Shown here one piece after another: positions 1-6,877 of a stretch of 8,137 nucleotides of DNA (the stretch's first letter is position 1; each line of letters begins with the position of its first letter). The notes under the pieces were generated by a model. It saw nothing but the letters and a program-made list of their open reading frames with translations. It did no database searches and had not been told where the DNA came from. The translations under genes were made by a program, and so were the position numbers. The DNA comes from an uncultured Muribaculaceae bacterium (GTDB taxonomy: Bacteria > Bacteroidota > Bacteroidia > Bacteroidales > Muribaculaceae): the NCBI GenBank assembly GCA_947177435.1, contig CAMWUM010000080.1, positions 1 through 8,137 on the forward strand, written 5' to 3'.

Positions 1-1654
1 ATTTTTTTTTAGCCGACTGTATCATGGGGGAGGCGGGGCGGTCGGCGGAGAGGCGCTGCATCAGGGTGGAGGCGGTGGCGGAGTCGAGGGCGCTGTTGAA
101 CTCGTCGAGGAGCAGGATTGAGCCGGGGCGCAGCAGGGCGCGGGCGATGGCTATGCGCTGGGCCTGGCCTTCGCTTAGGCCGCCACCGGCTTCGTCGCAC
201 GAGGTGTCGAGTCCCTGCGGGAGGTCGAACACGAAGTCGGCCGCGGCGGTATGGAGCGCCTGAGCGAGTTGCTGGTCGGTGGCCTCGGGGGCTGCCAGAA
301 GCAGATTGTCGCGGATGGTGCCGTGCAGGAGGGAGTTGCCTTGGGGGACGTAGACGAAGTTGCTGAGCGTGGCGGTGGATACGGGCTGGCTCTTGCCGTC
401 GCCGTAGATCTCGATGGTGCCGTCGTCGGGCTTGAGCAGGCCGAGCAGGAGCTTGATGAGGGTGGTCTTGCCTGCTCCGGTGGAGCCCACAATCATGGTG
501 CGGCTGCCTGGAGCGAAGTCGTGGCTAAATGAGGAGAGGATGTCACGGCCGTCGTCATCATATCTGAATGATAAATTCTGTACGCGCACGCCCGCGCGCG
601 TAAGGGGCTGATCCTGGCGATGCCCGCCTGGCTGTGGCACGTCGATCTCGCGCAGGCGGTCGATGGCGACTGAGGTGGAGATGAAGGCGGGGATGTAGCC
701 CACGATGTTGGCGATGGGATGCTGTATGCGGTTGACGAGCTGGATGAATGCGGTCATCGTGCCGAATGTGATGACGCCGGCCTGGAGGTTGAAGATGCCA
801 AAACCGAAGGCTGTGAGGAAGCCTATGGCGAAGCCTGTGCGGGCCATAGCGCTGCTGGCCACGGAGAGGCGCGTCTGTTCGCGGTTGGAGGAGTCGAGCT
901 GCTGCTGGATAGAGCCGAGGCGGCTGTCCATCTGCGGGACGCACTCGAGCGAGCGGAGCACCATACGGTGCTTAAGCCCCTCTTGGATAGATACGTGCAT
1001 TTCGCTTTCGCCCTGGCGTATCCGAGAGGTGAGGAGGCGCTGGCGCTTGAAGAAGAGTTTGCCTGCCAGCAGGCAAAGGGGCATTACGATCACCGGAGCG
1101 AGGGCCAGCCAAGGGTTGAGCCAAGCGAGGAAGGCGAAAGAGGCCAGCAGCTGCACGACCATCACCACCAAGGAGGGGAACTGCGAGATGGCGAACGATG
1201 AGACGGTGCGGACGTCGAGGGTGAGGCGGTTGAGCATGTCGCCGCTGTGGAAGCCCTGCTGGCCGTGGACGAGGGGGAGGGTCATGAGGGTGTTGAACAG
1301 CCGGCGGTTGACGCGATTGTTCATCTGCAGTGTGGCGCACGACTCGATATATCGCACCCACTGCGAGAGGACGACCTCGACAAGCATGCACGCCACCATC
1401 ATGCCAAACCATCCGGCGAGTGCAGCCGAGGTGGACTCGACGCGGCCGGTGGCGCAGTCAATGGCGGTCTTGCTCAGCCAAATGAACGCCAGCACGGCGC
1501 CCACCCTGATGATGCCAAGCAGGGTGCGCAGGCAGATGACGCGGCGGGAACCCGCGATGATGCGCCAGAGGTATTTGATGTAGTGGATCAATTTAGGGGA
1601 ATGGGAGGGTTGGGAAAATTGGGAGAACAGAAACTCATTTACCGCTAATGGCAC
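1..1654 (-). CDS. ABC exporter, fused membrane and ATP-binding domains, 3' end cut by window
   Basis: An uninterrupted frame of 551 codons that runs off the window. Counting from a GTG at 1654, residues about 22-335 are an ABC exporter membrane domain with several hydrophobic helices (for example 40-60, 80-96, 160-200, 270-310). Residues about 356-551 are the ATPase: GSTGAGKTT at 390-398 (Walker A), Gln438 (Q-loop), LSEGQ at 493-497 (signature), ILLLDE at 513-518 (Walker B with catalytic Glu518) and SALD at 521-524. LDEFNSALD replaces the common LDEATSALD. It should export a substrate across the inner membrane, using ATP as a dimer. The start is uncertain: no in-frame ATG occurs before 1402 (codon 85, past the first helix). 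GTG 1654, TTG 1669 and TTG 1591 are the candidates, and an out-of-frame ATG at 1638 overlaps the upstream stop. The H-loop has not appeared when the window ends. Confidence 0.9.
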   Translation of the reverse strand, partial: MPLAVNEFLFSQFSQPSHSPKLIHYIKYLWRIIAGSRRVICLRTLLGIIRVGAVLAFIWLSKTAIDCATGRVESTSAALAGWFGMMVACMLVEVVLSQWVRYIESCATLQMNNRVNRRLFNTLMTLPLVHGQQGFHSGDMLNRLTLDVRTVSSFAISQFPSLVVMVVQLLASFAFLAWLNPWLALAPVIVMPLCLLAGKLFFKRQRLLTSRIRQGESEMHVSIQEGLKHRMVLRSLECVPQMDSRLGSIQQQLDSSNREQTRLSVASSAMARTGFAIGFLTAFGFGIFNLQAGVITFGTMTAFIQLVNRIQHPIANIVGYIPAFISTSVAIDRLREIDVPQPGGHRQDQPLTRAGVRVQNLSFRYDDDGRDILSSFSHDFAPGSRTMIVGSTGAGKTTLIKLLLGLLKPDDGTIEIYGDGKSQPVSTATLSNFVYVPQGNSLLHGTIRDNLLLAAPEATDQQLAQALHTAAADFVFDLPQGLDTSCDEAGGGLSEGQAQRIAIARALLRPGSILLLDEFNSALDSATASTLMQRLSADRPASPMIQSAKKK

Positions 1655-2777
1655 GCTTGGCGACGGCAATCGTACCTATATATAGGCGGTTGAAAAATAG
1701 GAATGTGGATTCTGCGGGCATCAGGGGGAAGAGAGTGAAGAAATAGTTAGCGGCACTGCGAAATTTACGCAATGAGTATGCCAGACTCGACCTGCTGGCA
1801 GGGAGAGCCATATAGTCCTCGGAATAGTAGCCGAAGTTACCGCCTGAAAGTATCTCCTCCAACACCTTCTCCGACTTTTTGCTAAACGCAGGGTCATAAA
1901 GGGGCATTTTATCTGCAGGCAAGCCGAGGTGTTCGACAGCGATGCAGGCGAACAGTTTCCAGCCGTTGGTTATGCCAAACGCGTGGATATTTTCAATAAG
2001 CCGCTCGATGTCAATATCATCGTAATGCGACCAGAACACCATTGCCCAGTCGCACAGCTGGCGAAGCCCGATGCCTCCGGTGATGAAATGGCGCCAACCA
2101 TGGTAGAATATAAATATCGCGTCGAAATCGTAAGATGGGAGGGTGACTTCGACGCCATCGATGGCCAATGCACGCCTGTCGGGCGAATGCTCGAGCTGGT
2201 CGACTATCCAACGCTGCATCCGCTTATTACGCCGAGGCGAATAGACCCTCGTGGCCAGGCGATGGAGTTCAATGGGGATTTTGCCGATGAAGAAGGCGAA
2301 ATGCTGGTCAGTCTCACCGCAATCATTCTTTTCCTTGACCAACTTTTCATTACATACGGCCACCGCCTTCTTGTAGTTTTTCTTGCCTACGTAGAAGTCA
2401 ATGTCGCCATTGTGCCTCATCGGGGGCTTGCGATAATATCGCGCCACGCCCTGCCCCTTGAGCAGCACGCCGTGTATGCCATAAGGTTCAAAAAAACTAA
2501 CGAGGCGCGCGACGGTCTTGTCCACCACCGCGTTGGCCTGGATAAGCCCCAACGCAAACCGCTGCATCTTAGCGTAAGTCTCTGCTGACGGGCAAAGATG
2601 CTCGGGCAGATACTCGACACTCTCGATGATAATGCCCTGCACTGTATGCTTCTTGGCCAAGGCGGCTATCACCCTCCAATCAATGCTGTCGGGCAACTCC
2701 GTCTCCGGCACGGGCTCGCCGTAAAGACCCGACCTCAATAAGGAAAAAAATATATCGATGTGATTGGCGCTGCGCAT
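1635..2777 (-). CDS. NTP_transf_5-like nucleotidyltransferase family protein
   Basis: A 380-residue protein of the uncharacterised nucleotidyltransferase family that I recognise as Pfam NTP_transf_5. Visible hallmarks are LLKGQG at 105-110, RHNGDIDFYV at 121-130 with the two metal-binding Asp (125 and 127), IELH at 169-172 as the probable third acidic position, HGWRH at 226-230, and GGIGLRQLCDW at 234-244. Length and order of motifs suit a complete member. The chemistry would be transfer of a nucleotidyl group to an unknown acceptor. Related proteins are found beside ABC exporters and in some modified-peptide clusters, but no precursor peptide is seen here. The ATG at 2777 is well placed behind the promoter at 2798-2831. 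The stop (1635-1637) overlaps an ATGA and lies inside the longest version of the following ABC frame, so the two genes are probably translated together. Confidence 0.88.
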   Translation of the reverse strand: MRSANHIDIFFSLLRSGLYGEPVPETELPDSIDWRVIAALAKKHTVQGIIIESVEYLPEHLCPSAETYAKMQRFALGLIQANAVVDKTVARLVSFFEPYGIHGVLLKGQGVARYYRKPPMRHNGDIDFYVGKKNYKKAVAVCNEKLVKEKNDCGETDQHFAFFIGKIPIELHRLATRVYSPRRNKRMQRWIVDQLEHSPDRRALAIDGVEVTLPSYDFDAIFIFYHGWRHFITGGIGLRQLCDWAMVFWSHYDDIDIERLIENIHAFGITNGWKLFACIAVEHLGLPADKMPLYDPAFSKKSEKVLEEILSGGNFGYYSEDYMALPASRSSLAYSLRKFRSAANYFFTLFPLMPAESTFLFFNRLYIGTIAVAKRAISGK

Positions 2778-2797
2778 ATAGGGTAAACTTCTTTATG

Positions 2798-2831
2798 CAA
2801 AGTTACTAACTTTTTCCCATACGCGCACAAC
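2798..2831 (-). promoter_or_regulatory. Bacteroidetes-type promoter of the nucleotidyltransferase-ABC unit
   Basis: On the minus strand TAACTTTG (2805-2798), followed by CA, matches the Bacteroidetes -7 element TAnnTTTG. GTTG at 2831-2828 stands at about the -33 position with a 22-base gap, slightly long. The -7 element is 20 bases before the ATG at 2777, which would give a leader of roughly 15 bases. It lies just downstream of the terminator of the preceding operon, as expected for a new transcription unit. Confidence 0.6.
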
Positions 2832-2859
2832 GTCCCATGAAAAATATTCACTATACGAC

Positions 2860-2888
2860 AAAACAGGCAGGCGCTGAGCGCCTGCCTG
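2860..2888 (-). terminator. Intrinsic terminator after the Sel1 gene
   Basis: On the minus strand, CAGGCAGGCGC pairs perfectly with GCGCCTGCCTG across a three-base loop (11-bp stem, plus-strand arms 2864-2874 and 2878-2888). It is followed directly by TTTT then GTCG. It lies 23 bases past the Sel1 stop and before the promoter of the next unit, so it separates the two transcription units. The T-run is short, so termination may be partial. Confidence 0.75.
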
Positions 2889-2911
2889 CCAGTATGGGAG
2901 TGAGTCGGAGA

Positions 2912-4480
2912 TTAGTTGAGGGGGACATACTTGAGGATGTCGCGGAGGCCACCGATGCGCTCGTTGAGGATCGACTGAGCCTCGGCCTTGTCGACGGGGA
3001 GTCCGCCGAGGCCGTTCTCGTAGCACTCGGCCAGACGCTTCTGGGCGCCGGGAGTGAGCATGGCCTTTACGCTCATGTAGTAGTCAACGGCGGTGGAGTA
3101 GCTCTGCTGCACGCCACGGCCTTCGAAGTACATGTCGCCGAGGTAGCAAGCGGCGGGGCCGTAGTGCTTGGCGGCAGCCTTCTCGAGGTAAGAGATGGCC
3201 AGGGGCACGTTCTTTTCAACAACGTTCTGGATGCCCTCGGCACCGCCATCGTAGATCATGCCGAGCAGGTACTGAGCGAGCGAGTTGTTGAGCTCGGCGG
3301 CTTCCTGCAGGAGCTTAAGGCCGTTCTTAGTGTTGTGCTTGGCGTATGCGGGGTTGAGGAGGATGTAGCCTTCCATAGCCTTGCCTTCCATCTTGTACAC
3401 CTTGGCATTGTCTTTCTTGATGCTCTTGAATGCGTCGATAGCGTTGTTGTAGTCCTTCTCGTAGTAGTACTTCAGGCCCTTGAGGTAGGTGTGGTACGAG
3501 GTGTGGAAGAGTTCGCCGCCAGGGTTGACAGCCTTCTGGAAGTCAGCGCCGAAGCCGCCCTTAGTGGAGCAAACGGCAAACCAGCGGGAAGCGAGGTCGA
3601 AGTCGATGTCAACGCCCAGGCCGTAGACATAAGCCATGCCGAGGCGGTACTGAGCCTGTCCGACGCCGGCGTTGGCAGCCTTGATCATCCACTCGGCGCC
3701 CTGCTCGGCGCTACGCACCACGCCGTTGCCGTCATAGTAGGCTGCGCCCACCCAGTACATAGCCATAGGATAGTTCTTCTTAGCGGCAGAGAGCAGAGCG
3801 TTGAAGCCCTTCTGCTCGTCCTTCTTCACGCCGTTGCCCTCCATAAGCATCTTGCCATAATAGAAAAGGCACACGATGTCGCTGTCCATGCCCTTTTCAA
3901 ACCAGGGGAAAGCCTTGGCAGGACGGTTGGTGTTCATATAGAGGAGAGCAACGTCGCGCATAGCGTCGGTCGAGCCGAGGTTGGCGGCCTTCTCGTAATA
4001 TGCGATGGCGCGGTTGAGGTCCTTGGGGGTGCCGATGCCGTCGACGTAGCACTTGGCCACGTACAGGCAGTAGAACTGCTTATTGTCGTCGGCGAGCTTG
4101 ACGCACTTGTCAAAGAGTGCCTTGTTCTTGCCGGTCTTGAGCGACTTGTTGAGCAGGCTGGTAGCCTTCTCGTAGTTCTGGGCCACGCCATTACCTTCGG
4201 CATAGCAGATGCCGAGGTTGCCGGTGGCCAGGGCGTTGCCCTGCTTAGCCGAACGGCTCCACCACTTAGTGGCCTCCTGATAGTTGACGGGGAGCTTGTG
4301 GCGACCTTCGTAGTACCATACGCCCACGGTGTTCTGGGCATCGGCGTCGCCGGCCTTGGCCTTGTTATAGATAGCCTGAATGCTGTCGGAGACCTGCGAT
4401 TGAGTCTGCTGGGCCGATGCCAGGCACGGGCAAATCATGGCCACTGCTATGGCTACGAGGAAGAAATACAGTTTTTTCAT
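2912..4480 (-). CDS. Exported Sel1-like repeat protein
   Basis: A 522-residue protein. Residues 1-23 are a clear type I signal peptide (KK, hydrophobic core, ASA before Gln24), so it is probably periplasmic or outer-membrane associated. Sel1-like repeats (about 36 residues, with A-xx-LG-xx-Y-xx-G-x-GV and AI/A-xx-Y-xx-AA signatures) cover about 44-115, 135-195, 205-305 and 395-505. The segment 306-394 departs from the pattern and holds one TPR-like helix pair (YYYEKDYNNAIDAFKSI at 338-354). Sel1 repeats form alpha-solenoids that act as protein-protein scaffolds. The gene begins 42 bases after the acidic gene; I find no convincing promoter in that gap and it is followed by a hairpin terminator, so it is probably the last gene of the signalling operon. 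Partner and process are unknown; it could be an extracytoplasmic receptor or scaffold working with the acidic protein. Confidence 0.93.
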   Translation of the reverse strand: MKKLYFFLVAIAVAMICPCLASAQQTQSQVSDSIQAIYNKAKAGDADAQNTVGVWYYEGRHKLPVNYQEATKWWSRSAKQGNALATGNLGICYAEGNGVAQNYEKATSLLNKSLKTGKNKALFDKCVKLADDNKQFYCLYVAKCYVDGIGTPKDLNRAIAYYEKAANLGSTDAMRDVALLYMNTNRPAKAFPWFEKGMDSDIVCLFYYGKMLMEGNGVKKDEQKGFNALLSAAKKNYPMAMYWVGAAYYDGNGVVRSAEQGAEWMIKAANAGVGQAQYRLGMAYVYGLGVDIDFDLASRWFAVCSTKGGFGADFQKAVNPGGELFHTSYHTYLKGLKYYYEKDYNNAIDAFKSIKKDNAKVYKMEGKAMEGYILLNPAYAKHNTKNGLKLLQEAAELNNSLAQYLLGMIYDGGAEGIQNVVEKNVPLAISYLEKAAAKHYGPAACYLGDMYFEGRGVQQSYSTAVDYYMSVKAMLTPGAQKRLAECYENGLGGLPVDKAEAQSILNERIGGLRDILKYVPLN

Positions 4481-4522
4481 CGGATGTATGTTTATTGATT
4501 TATATTCAAATGGTTAGATATA

Positions 4523-5170
4523 TTATTGGAGGATTGAGTCAGCGAAGTCATGCTCAGGGAGTTCAGGCGTATCGAAGTCCATGCCTAAGTCGAGGATTTC
4601 ATCGTCAGCGCCGTCCAAGTCGTCACAAGGGGCATACATATCGGCCAGGTCAGGCTCGCAAGCCACATCCTCTGACGCCAAGTACATATCAGTCAACTGG
4701 CCAGGGACGATGCCAGAAAAATCCTGCTCGTCAGGAGCTATGATGGCATCCGCAGGCGCGTATTCGTCAAACGACATAACTTCGGGCTCAACCTCAGCCG
4801 ACATAAACTCCACTAATTCCGGACCAGTCTCGCCCTCTGGCTCAGGCACCAGCGGCACGGCGTCAACGTCGACTGCCGGAGCCGGGGCGGCTGCTTCGGG
4901 CGCCGGATTGGCATATACATTGTAAACAGACTGGGGAGCAGTCACAAAAATATCTTCATCGGCGGGTGCGTCGTCCTGCGGGTATTCCACATCAACGTCC
5001 ACCTCCTCTTCAATCTCAGGCAGCGGCTCAGATGGCATTTCCACATCATCACTCATAACAGAGGCAGCGGCGTAGGCGGCGCCCCCGGTGGAGGCTGTGG
5101 CGCCGACGGCGATGCCAGTGGCTATGGCACCTTTCTTAAATCTTTCTTTTTTAAGATCCGAATTTTTCAT
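4523..5170 (-). CDS. Charge-segregated acidic protein with N-terminal hydrophobic segment
   Basis: A 215-residue protein that I do not recognise as a named family. All six Lys/Arg residues lie in the first 13 positions. A small-residue hydrophobic stretch (about 14-38, Gly/Ala/Thr rich) follows, then about 177 residues with 52 Asp/Glu and no Lys or Arg. The N-terminus could be a signal peptide or a single membrane anchor; with the basic side first, the acidic part would lie outside the cytoplasm by the positive-inside rule. The middle is Pro/Ala/Val/Glu-rich and probably disordered. Near the C-terminus a DMY...C motif occurs twice (161-171 and 177-182). I prefer the ATG at 5170 over an upstream ATG at 5269, because the longer form overlaps the phosphatase by eight bases and puts an unrelated 33-residue stretch before the basic/hydrophobic N-terminus. 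Its place in the operon suggests a target, ligand or structural partner of the FHA/PP2C proteins. Confidence 0.8.
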   Translation of the reverse strand: MKNSDLKKERFKKGAIATGIAVGATASTGGAAYAAASVMSDDVEMPSEPLPEIEEEVDVDVEYPQDDAPADEDIFVTAPQSVYNVYANPAPEAAAPAPAVDVDAVPLVPEPEGETGPELVEFMSAEVEPEVMSFDEYAPADAIIAPDEQDFSGIVPGQLTDMYLASEDVACEPDLADMYAPCDDLDGADDEILDLGMDFDTPELPEHDFADSILQ

Positions 5171-5179
5171 ATCGTTTTG

Positions 5180-5210
5180 CAAAATTAAAAAATTTGTTTC
5201 TGATAACAAA
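5180..5210 (-). promoter_or_regulatory. Possible Bacteroidetes-type promoter before the acidic gene
   Basis: Read on the minus strand, TTTG at 5210-5207 is followed after 19 bases by TAATTTTG at 5187-5180. This matches the Bacteroidetes -33 TTTG / -7 TAnnTTTG pattern. It lies in the 91-base gap between the phosphatase stop and the acidic gene ATG at 5170. Only nine bases separate the -7 element from that ATG, so a transcript from here would have a leader of only a few bases. The region is AT-rich, so a chance match is possible. Confidence 0.5.
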
Positions 5211-5261
5211 GACTGCCTGTTAGGAAAAATCTGACGCCACCTACCAATTTTTTTTTGCGTT

Positions 5262-6116
5262 TCAGTCAAAAAGCTCGTCGAGCAGGCTGGAGCGCTTGAA
5301 CTTTGGGCCAGCCTCCGTGATGCGCCGGAATAAGCCCGAATCGCCGCGATCGTTAATCACGCTGTCGACCTCAACGAGGTAAGCCGTATTGTTGTCAGAA
5401 CTCGACTCCGACTCTGCGGCCAGCAGCGTGGCCTTGTCTGCGAGCGAGGCCTGGGGATTGGCCAGGAATGTTACGAGGTCAGACTCAGGCAGCGAACTGA
5501 GCACGCCATCGGTGCAGAGTAGGAAAATGTCACCGGGCTGCACGTCGTTCGACTCGTAGATCTCGGCCTTGGGGAAATCGCGACCCTCGGGCACGGCCGT
5601 GATGCAGCGGGTGATGACGTTGCCGAACTCCGAAGCCTCGGCCTCGGCCTGCGTCATCTCGCGCTTGCGCACAAGCTCGCCCACCAGCGAGTGGTCGTTG
5701 CTGCGATATATCACGCCGATGCCCGGGCGTATCTGGTAGATGCGGCTGTCGCCCATGTGTGCCAGCGTCACGCCGTCGGCGTGGAAGAAGGCAAACGTGA
5801 GCGTTGTGCCCATGTTGGTGATGCCAGTGCGTTCAATCTCCTGGTATAGCGAATGATAGGCCTGTCCCAGAGCGTACTGGAAGTCCTTTATGCGGTACGA
5901 CAGGTCGGGACGCTCGTCTGAGGTATATTCGGCAAAGCCTCGGCACACGCTGGCGCTGGCGATTTCACCGCAATCGTGGCCGCCCACGCCGTCGCACACC
6001 ACGAACACCCGCTGGTCGGCCGGCGGGAAGTCGTAGTCGGGGTAACGCGCATCCTCCTGGTTGGCGCGCTCTCCAAGCTGGTGAAACGATCGTGCTTGCT
6101 TGAGAAATATTTGCAT
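5262..6116 (-). CDS. PP2C-family Ser/Thr protein phosphatase
   Basis: A 284-residue protein with the full set of bacterial PP2C (PPM) motifs: NQED with Glu21/Asp22, CDGVGGHDCGE around Asp42 and His47, GTTLTFAF at 103-110, HMGDSRIY around Asp123, CTDGVLSSLP around Asp203, and DNNT at Asp241. Asp22, Asp42, Asp203 and Asp241 match the aspartates that hold the metal pair, so the enzyme should be active and remove phosphate from Ser/Thr residues. No membrane segment is seen. A basic tail of about 30 residues follows the catalytic domain and ends in LLDELFD. I chose the ATG at 6116 because the protein then begins a few residues before the conserved fold and sits 13 bases after the FHA gene; a start at 6188 would overlap the FHA gene by 59 bases and add a Pro/Thr-rich stretch foreign to the family. 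It is the eraser of the operon's phospho-signalling; no matching kinase is in the window. Confidence 0.95.
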   Translation of the reverse strand: MQIFLKQARSFHQLGERANQEDARYPDYDFPPADQRVFVVCDGVGGHDCGEIASASVCRGFAEYTSDERPDLSYRIKDFQYALGQAYHSLYQEIERTGITNMGTTLTFAFFHADGVTLAHMGDSRIYQIRPGIGVIYRSNDHSLVGELVRKREMTQAEAEASEFGNVITRCITAVPEGRDFPKAEIYESNDVQPGDIFLLCTDGVLSSLPESDLVTFLANPQASLADKATLLAAESESSSDNNTAYLVEVDSVINDRGDSGLFRRITEAGPKFKRSSLLDELFD

Positions 6117-6129
6117 GTGCTTGGTGCGT

Positions 6130-6861
6130 CTATTTGTGTTCGGGTATGAAGTCGAGGGTGGTGGTTCCGAGCCGGATAGTGTCGCCAAACTTCAGCGCGA
6201 GGGCGTCGCCTACGTTCATAGGGCGGCCATTGTGGTAGACCGGGTTGGCGGCTTTGAGCACGGTGAGTTTGAAGGTGATGCCGTCGACGGGGTTGGAATC
6301 TACAAAAATCTCTACCGAGCGGCGGCTCACGGCCCTGTCGTTGAGGCTGAAGTCAGAGGGGGCCATGCTGTCGTAGCGACCGATGATGTTACTGCCGGGA
6401 CGCAGCATCATCTGTGGAGCCGAGCCGAACATCTTGCCCAGTCCGCTCTTGTGCACGCGGATGATGCCCCGGCGCATGTCGCCCGTGAAGACACCATTAC
6501 CTCCCCCCAACACAACAGTTCCACGATAGCCTTCAGCCGTGAGGAAACTTTCACAGTTACCACACTTTATCACTTGTGGCCCACATTTGGTTAACTCAAC
6601 CTTTGTGGGGCGCCCGCACACAGGGCAAACGGCATCGTGCACCTTCGACACCTCAAACTTGCCAATCACCGGAGGCTGAGGCACACCGGCACCCCTGGGC
6701 GGCTGAGGGGCGCCGGCAGGATTGGAAGCCTTAGGCTGGCCGACGCTGAATTTCAGCGCCGTTCCGCATTCGGGGCATTTGACCCTGAACGTACCAGCCT
6801 TGTCGTGGGTATTGACCGTCAAAGCCTTACCGCATTTAGAGCATTTTATCTTAATGGGCAT
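6130..6861 (-). CDS. Double zinc-ribbon FHA domain protein
   Basis: A 243-residue predicted cytoplasmic protein. An N-terminal zinc ribbon (Cys7-x2-Cys10, Cys29-x2-Cys32) of the short MJ0042-like kind is followed by a Pro/Gly/Ala linker (about 43-66). A second Cys4 cluster follows (Cys79-x2-Cys82, Cys100-x2-Cys103, with an extra Cys93). Residues about 153-240 form an FHA domain with Gly161-Arg162, Ser179-Arg180 and Asn211-Gly212. The position normally held by His in SRxH is Ser182. The stretch GSNIIGRYD is nearly the same as in the preceding gene, and both continue with MxPSD. The gene starts 16 bases after the stop of that gene and ends 13 bases before the phosphatase start, so co-expression with the phosphatase is very likely. 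Role inferred: a phospho-dependent adaptor acting with the PP2C enzyme. The ligand is unknown. Confidence 0.92.
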   Translation of the reverse strand: MPIKIKCSKCGKALTVNTHDKAGTFRVKCPECGTALKFSVGQPKASNPAGAPQPPRGAGVPQPPVIGKFEVSKVHDAVCPVCGRPTKVELTKCGPQVIKCGNCESFLTAEGYRGTVVLGGGNGVFTGDMRRGIIRVHKSGLGKMFGSAPQMMLRPGSNIIGRYDSMAPSDFSLNDRAVSRRSVEIFVDSNPVDGITFKLTVLKAANPVYHNGRPMNVGDALALKFGDTIRLGTTTLDFIPEHK

Positions 6862-6877
6862 ATCGTCAGATTAAGGT

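Noticed and set aside
1058..1077. Perfect inverted repeat TTTGCCTGC-2-GCAGGCAAA inside the exporter gene
   Set aside because: It lies within well-conserved coding sequence for a membrane helix and has no following T-run, so it is probably a chance palindrome.
972..1412. ATG-started minus-strand frames inside the exporter region (also near 175-492 and 558-944)
   Set aside because: They are in the wrong frame and rich in Arg/Pro. The true exporter frame is continuous from 1654 to the window edge and lacks an early ATG.
705..1583. Long plus-strand open frames opposite the ABC exporter
   Set aside because: Arg/Met/Ser-rich products with no recognisable motif. The minus frame carries all ABC motifs without interruption.
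4415..4480. Possible lipoprotein signal in the Sel1 protein (Cys17 and Cys19)
   Set aside because: The residues before the Cys do not form a lipobox and no Ser/Asp-rich export signal follows. ASA before Gln24 is a better signal peptidase I site.
2837..4498. A 553-codon open frame on the plus strand opposite the Sel1 gene
   Set aside because: Its product is a Val/Leu/Ala/Glu-rich low-complexity string with no domain, and the minus strand carries a clear signal peptide and Sel1 repeats. It is a shadow caused by GC-rich codon use.
5248..5256. Run of nine T on the plus strand as a terminator
   Set aside because: All genes run on the minus strand, where this is an A-run, and no plus-strand hairpin precedes it.
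5171..5269. Longer acidic protein start at 5269
   Set aside because: It overlaps the phosphatase stop and spans the candidate promoter, and it places 33 unrelated residues before the basic/hydrophobic N-terminus. Not fully excluded.
6117..6188. Longer phosphatase start at 6188
   Set aside because: It overlaps the FHA gene by 59 bases and adds a stretch not typical of PP2C. The ATG at 6116 fits the family length and operon spacing.
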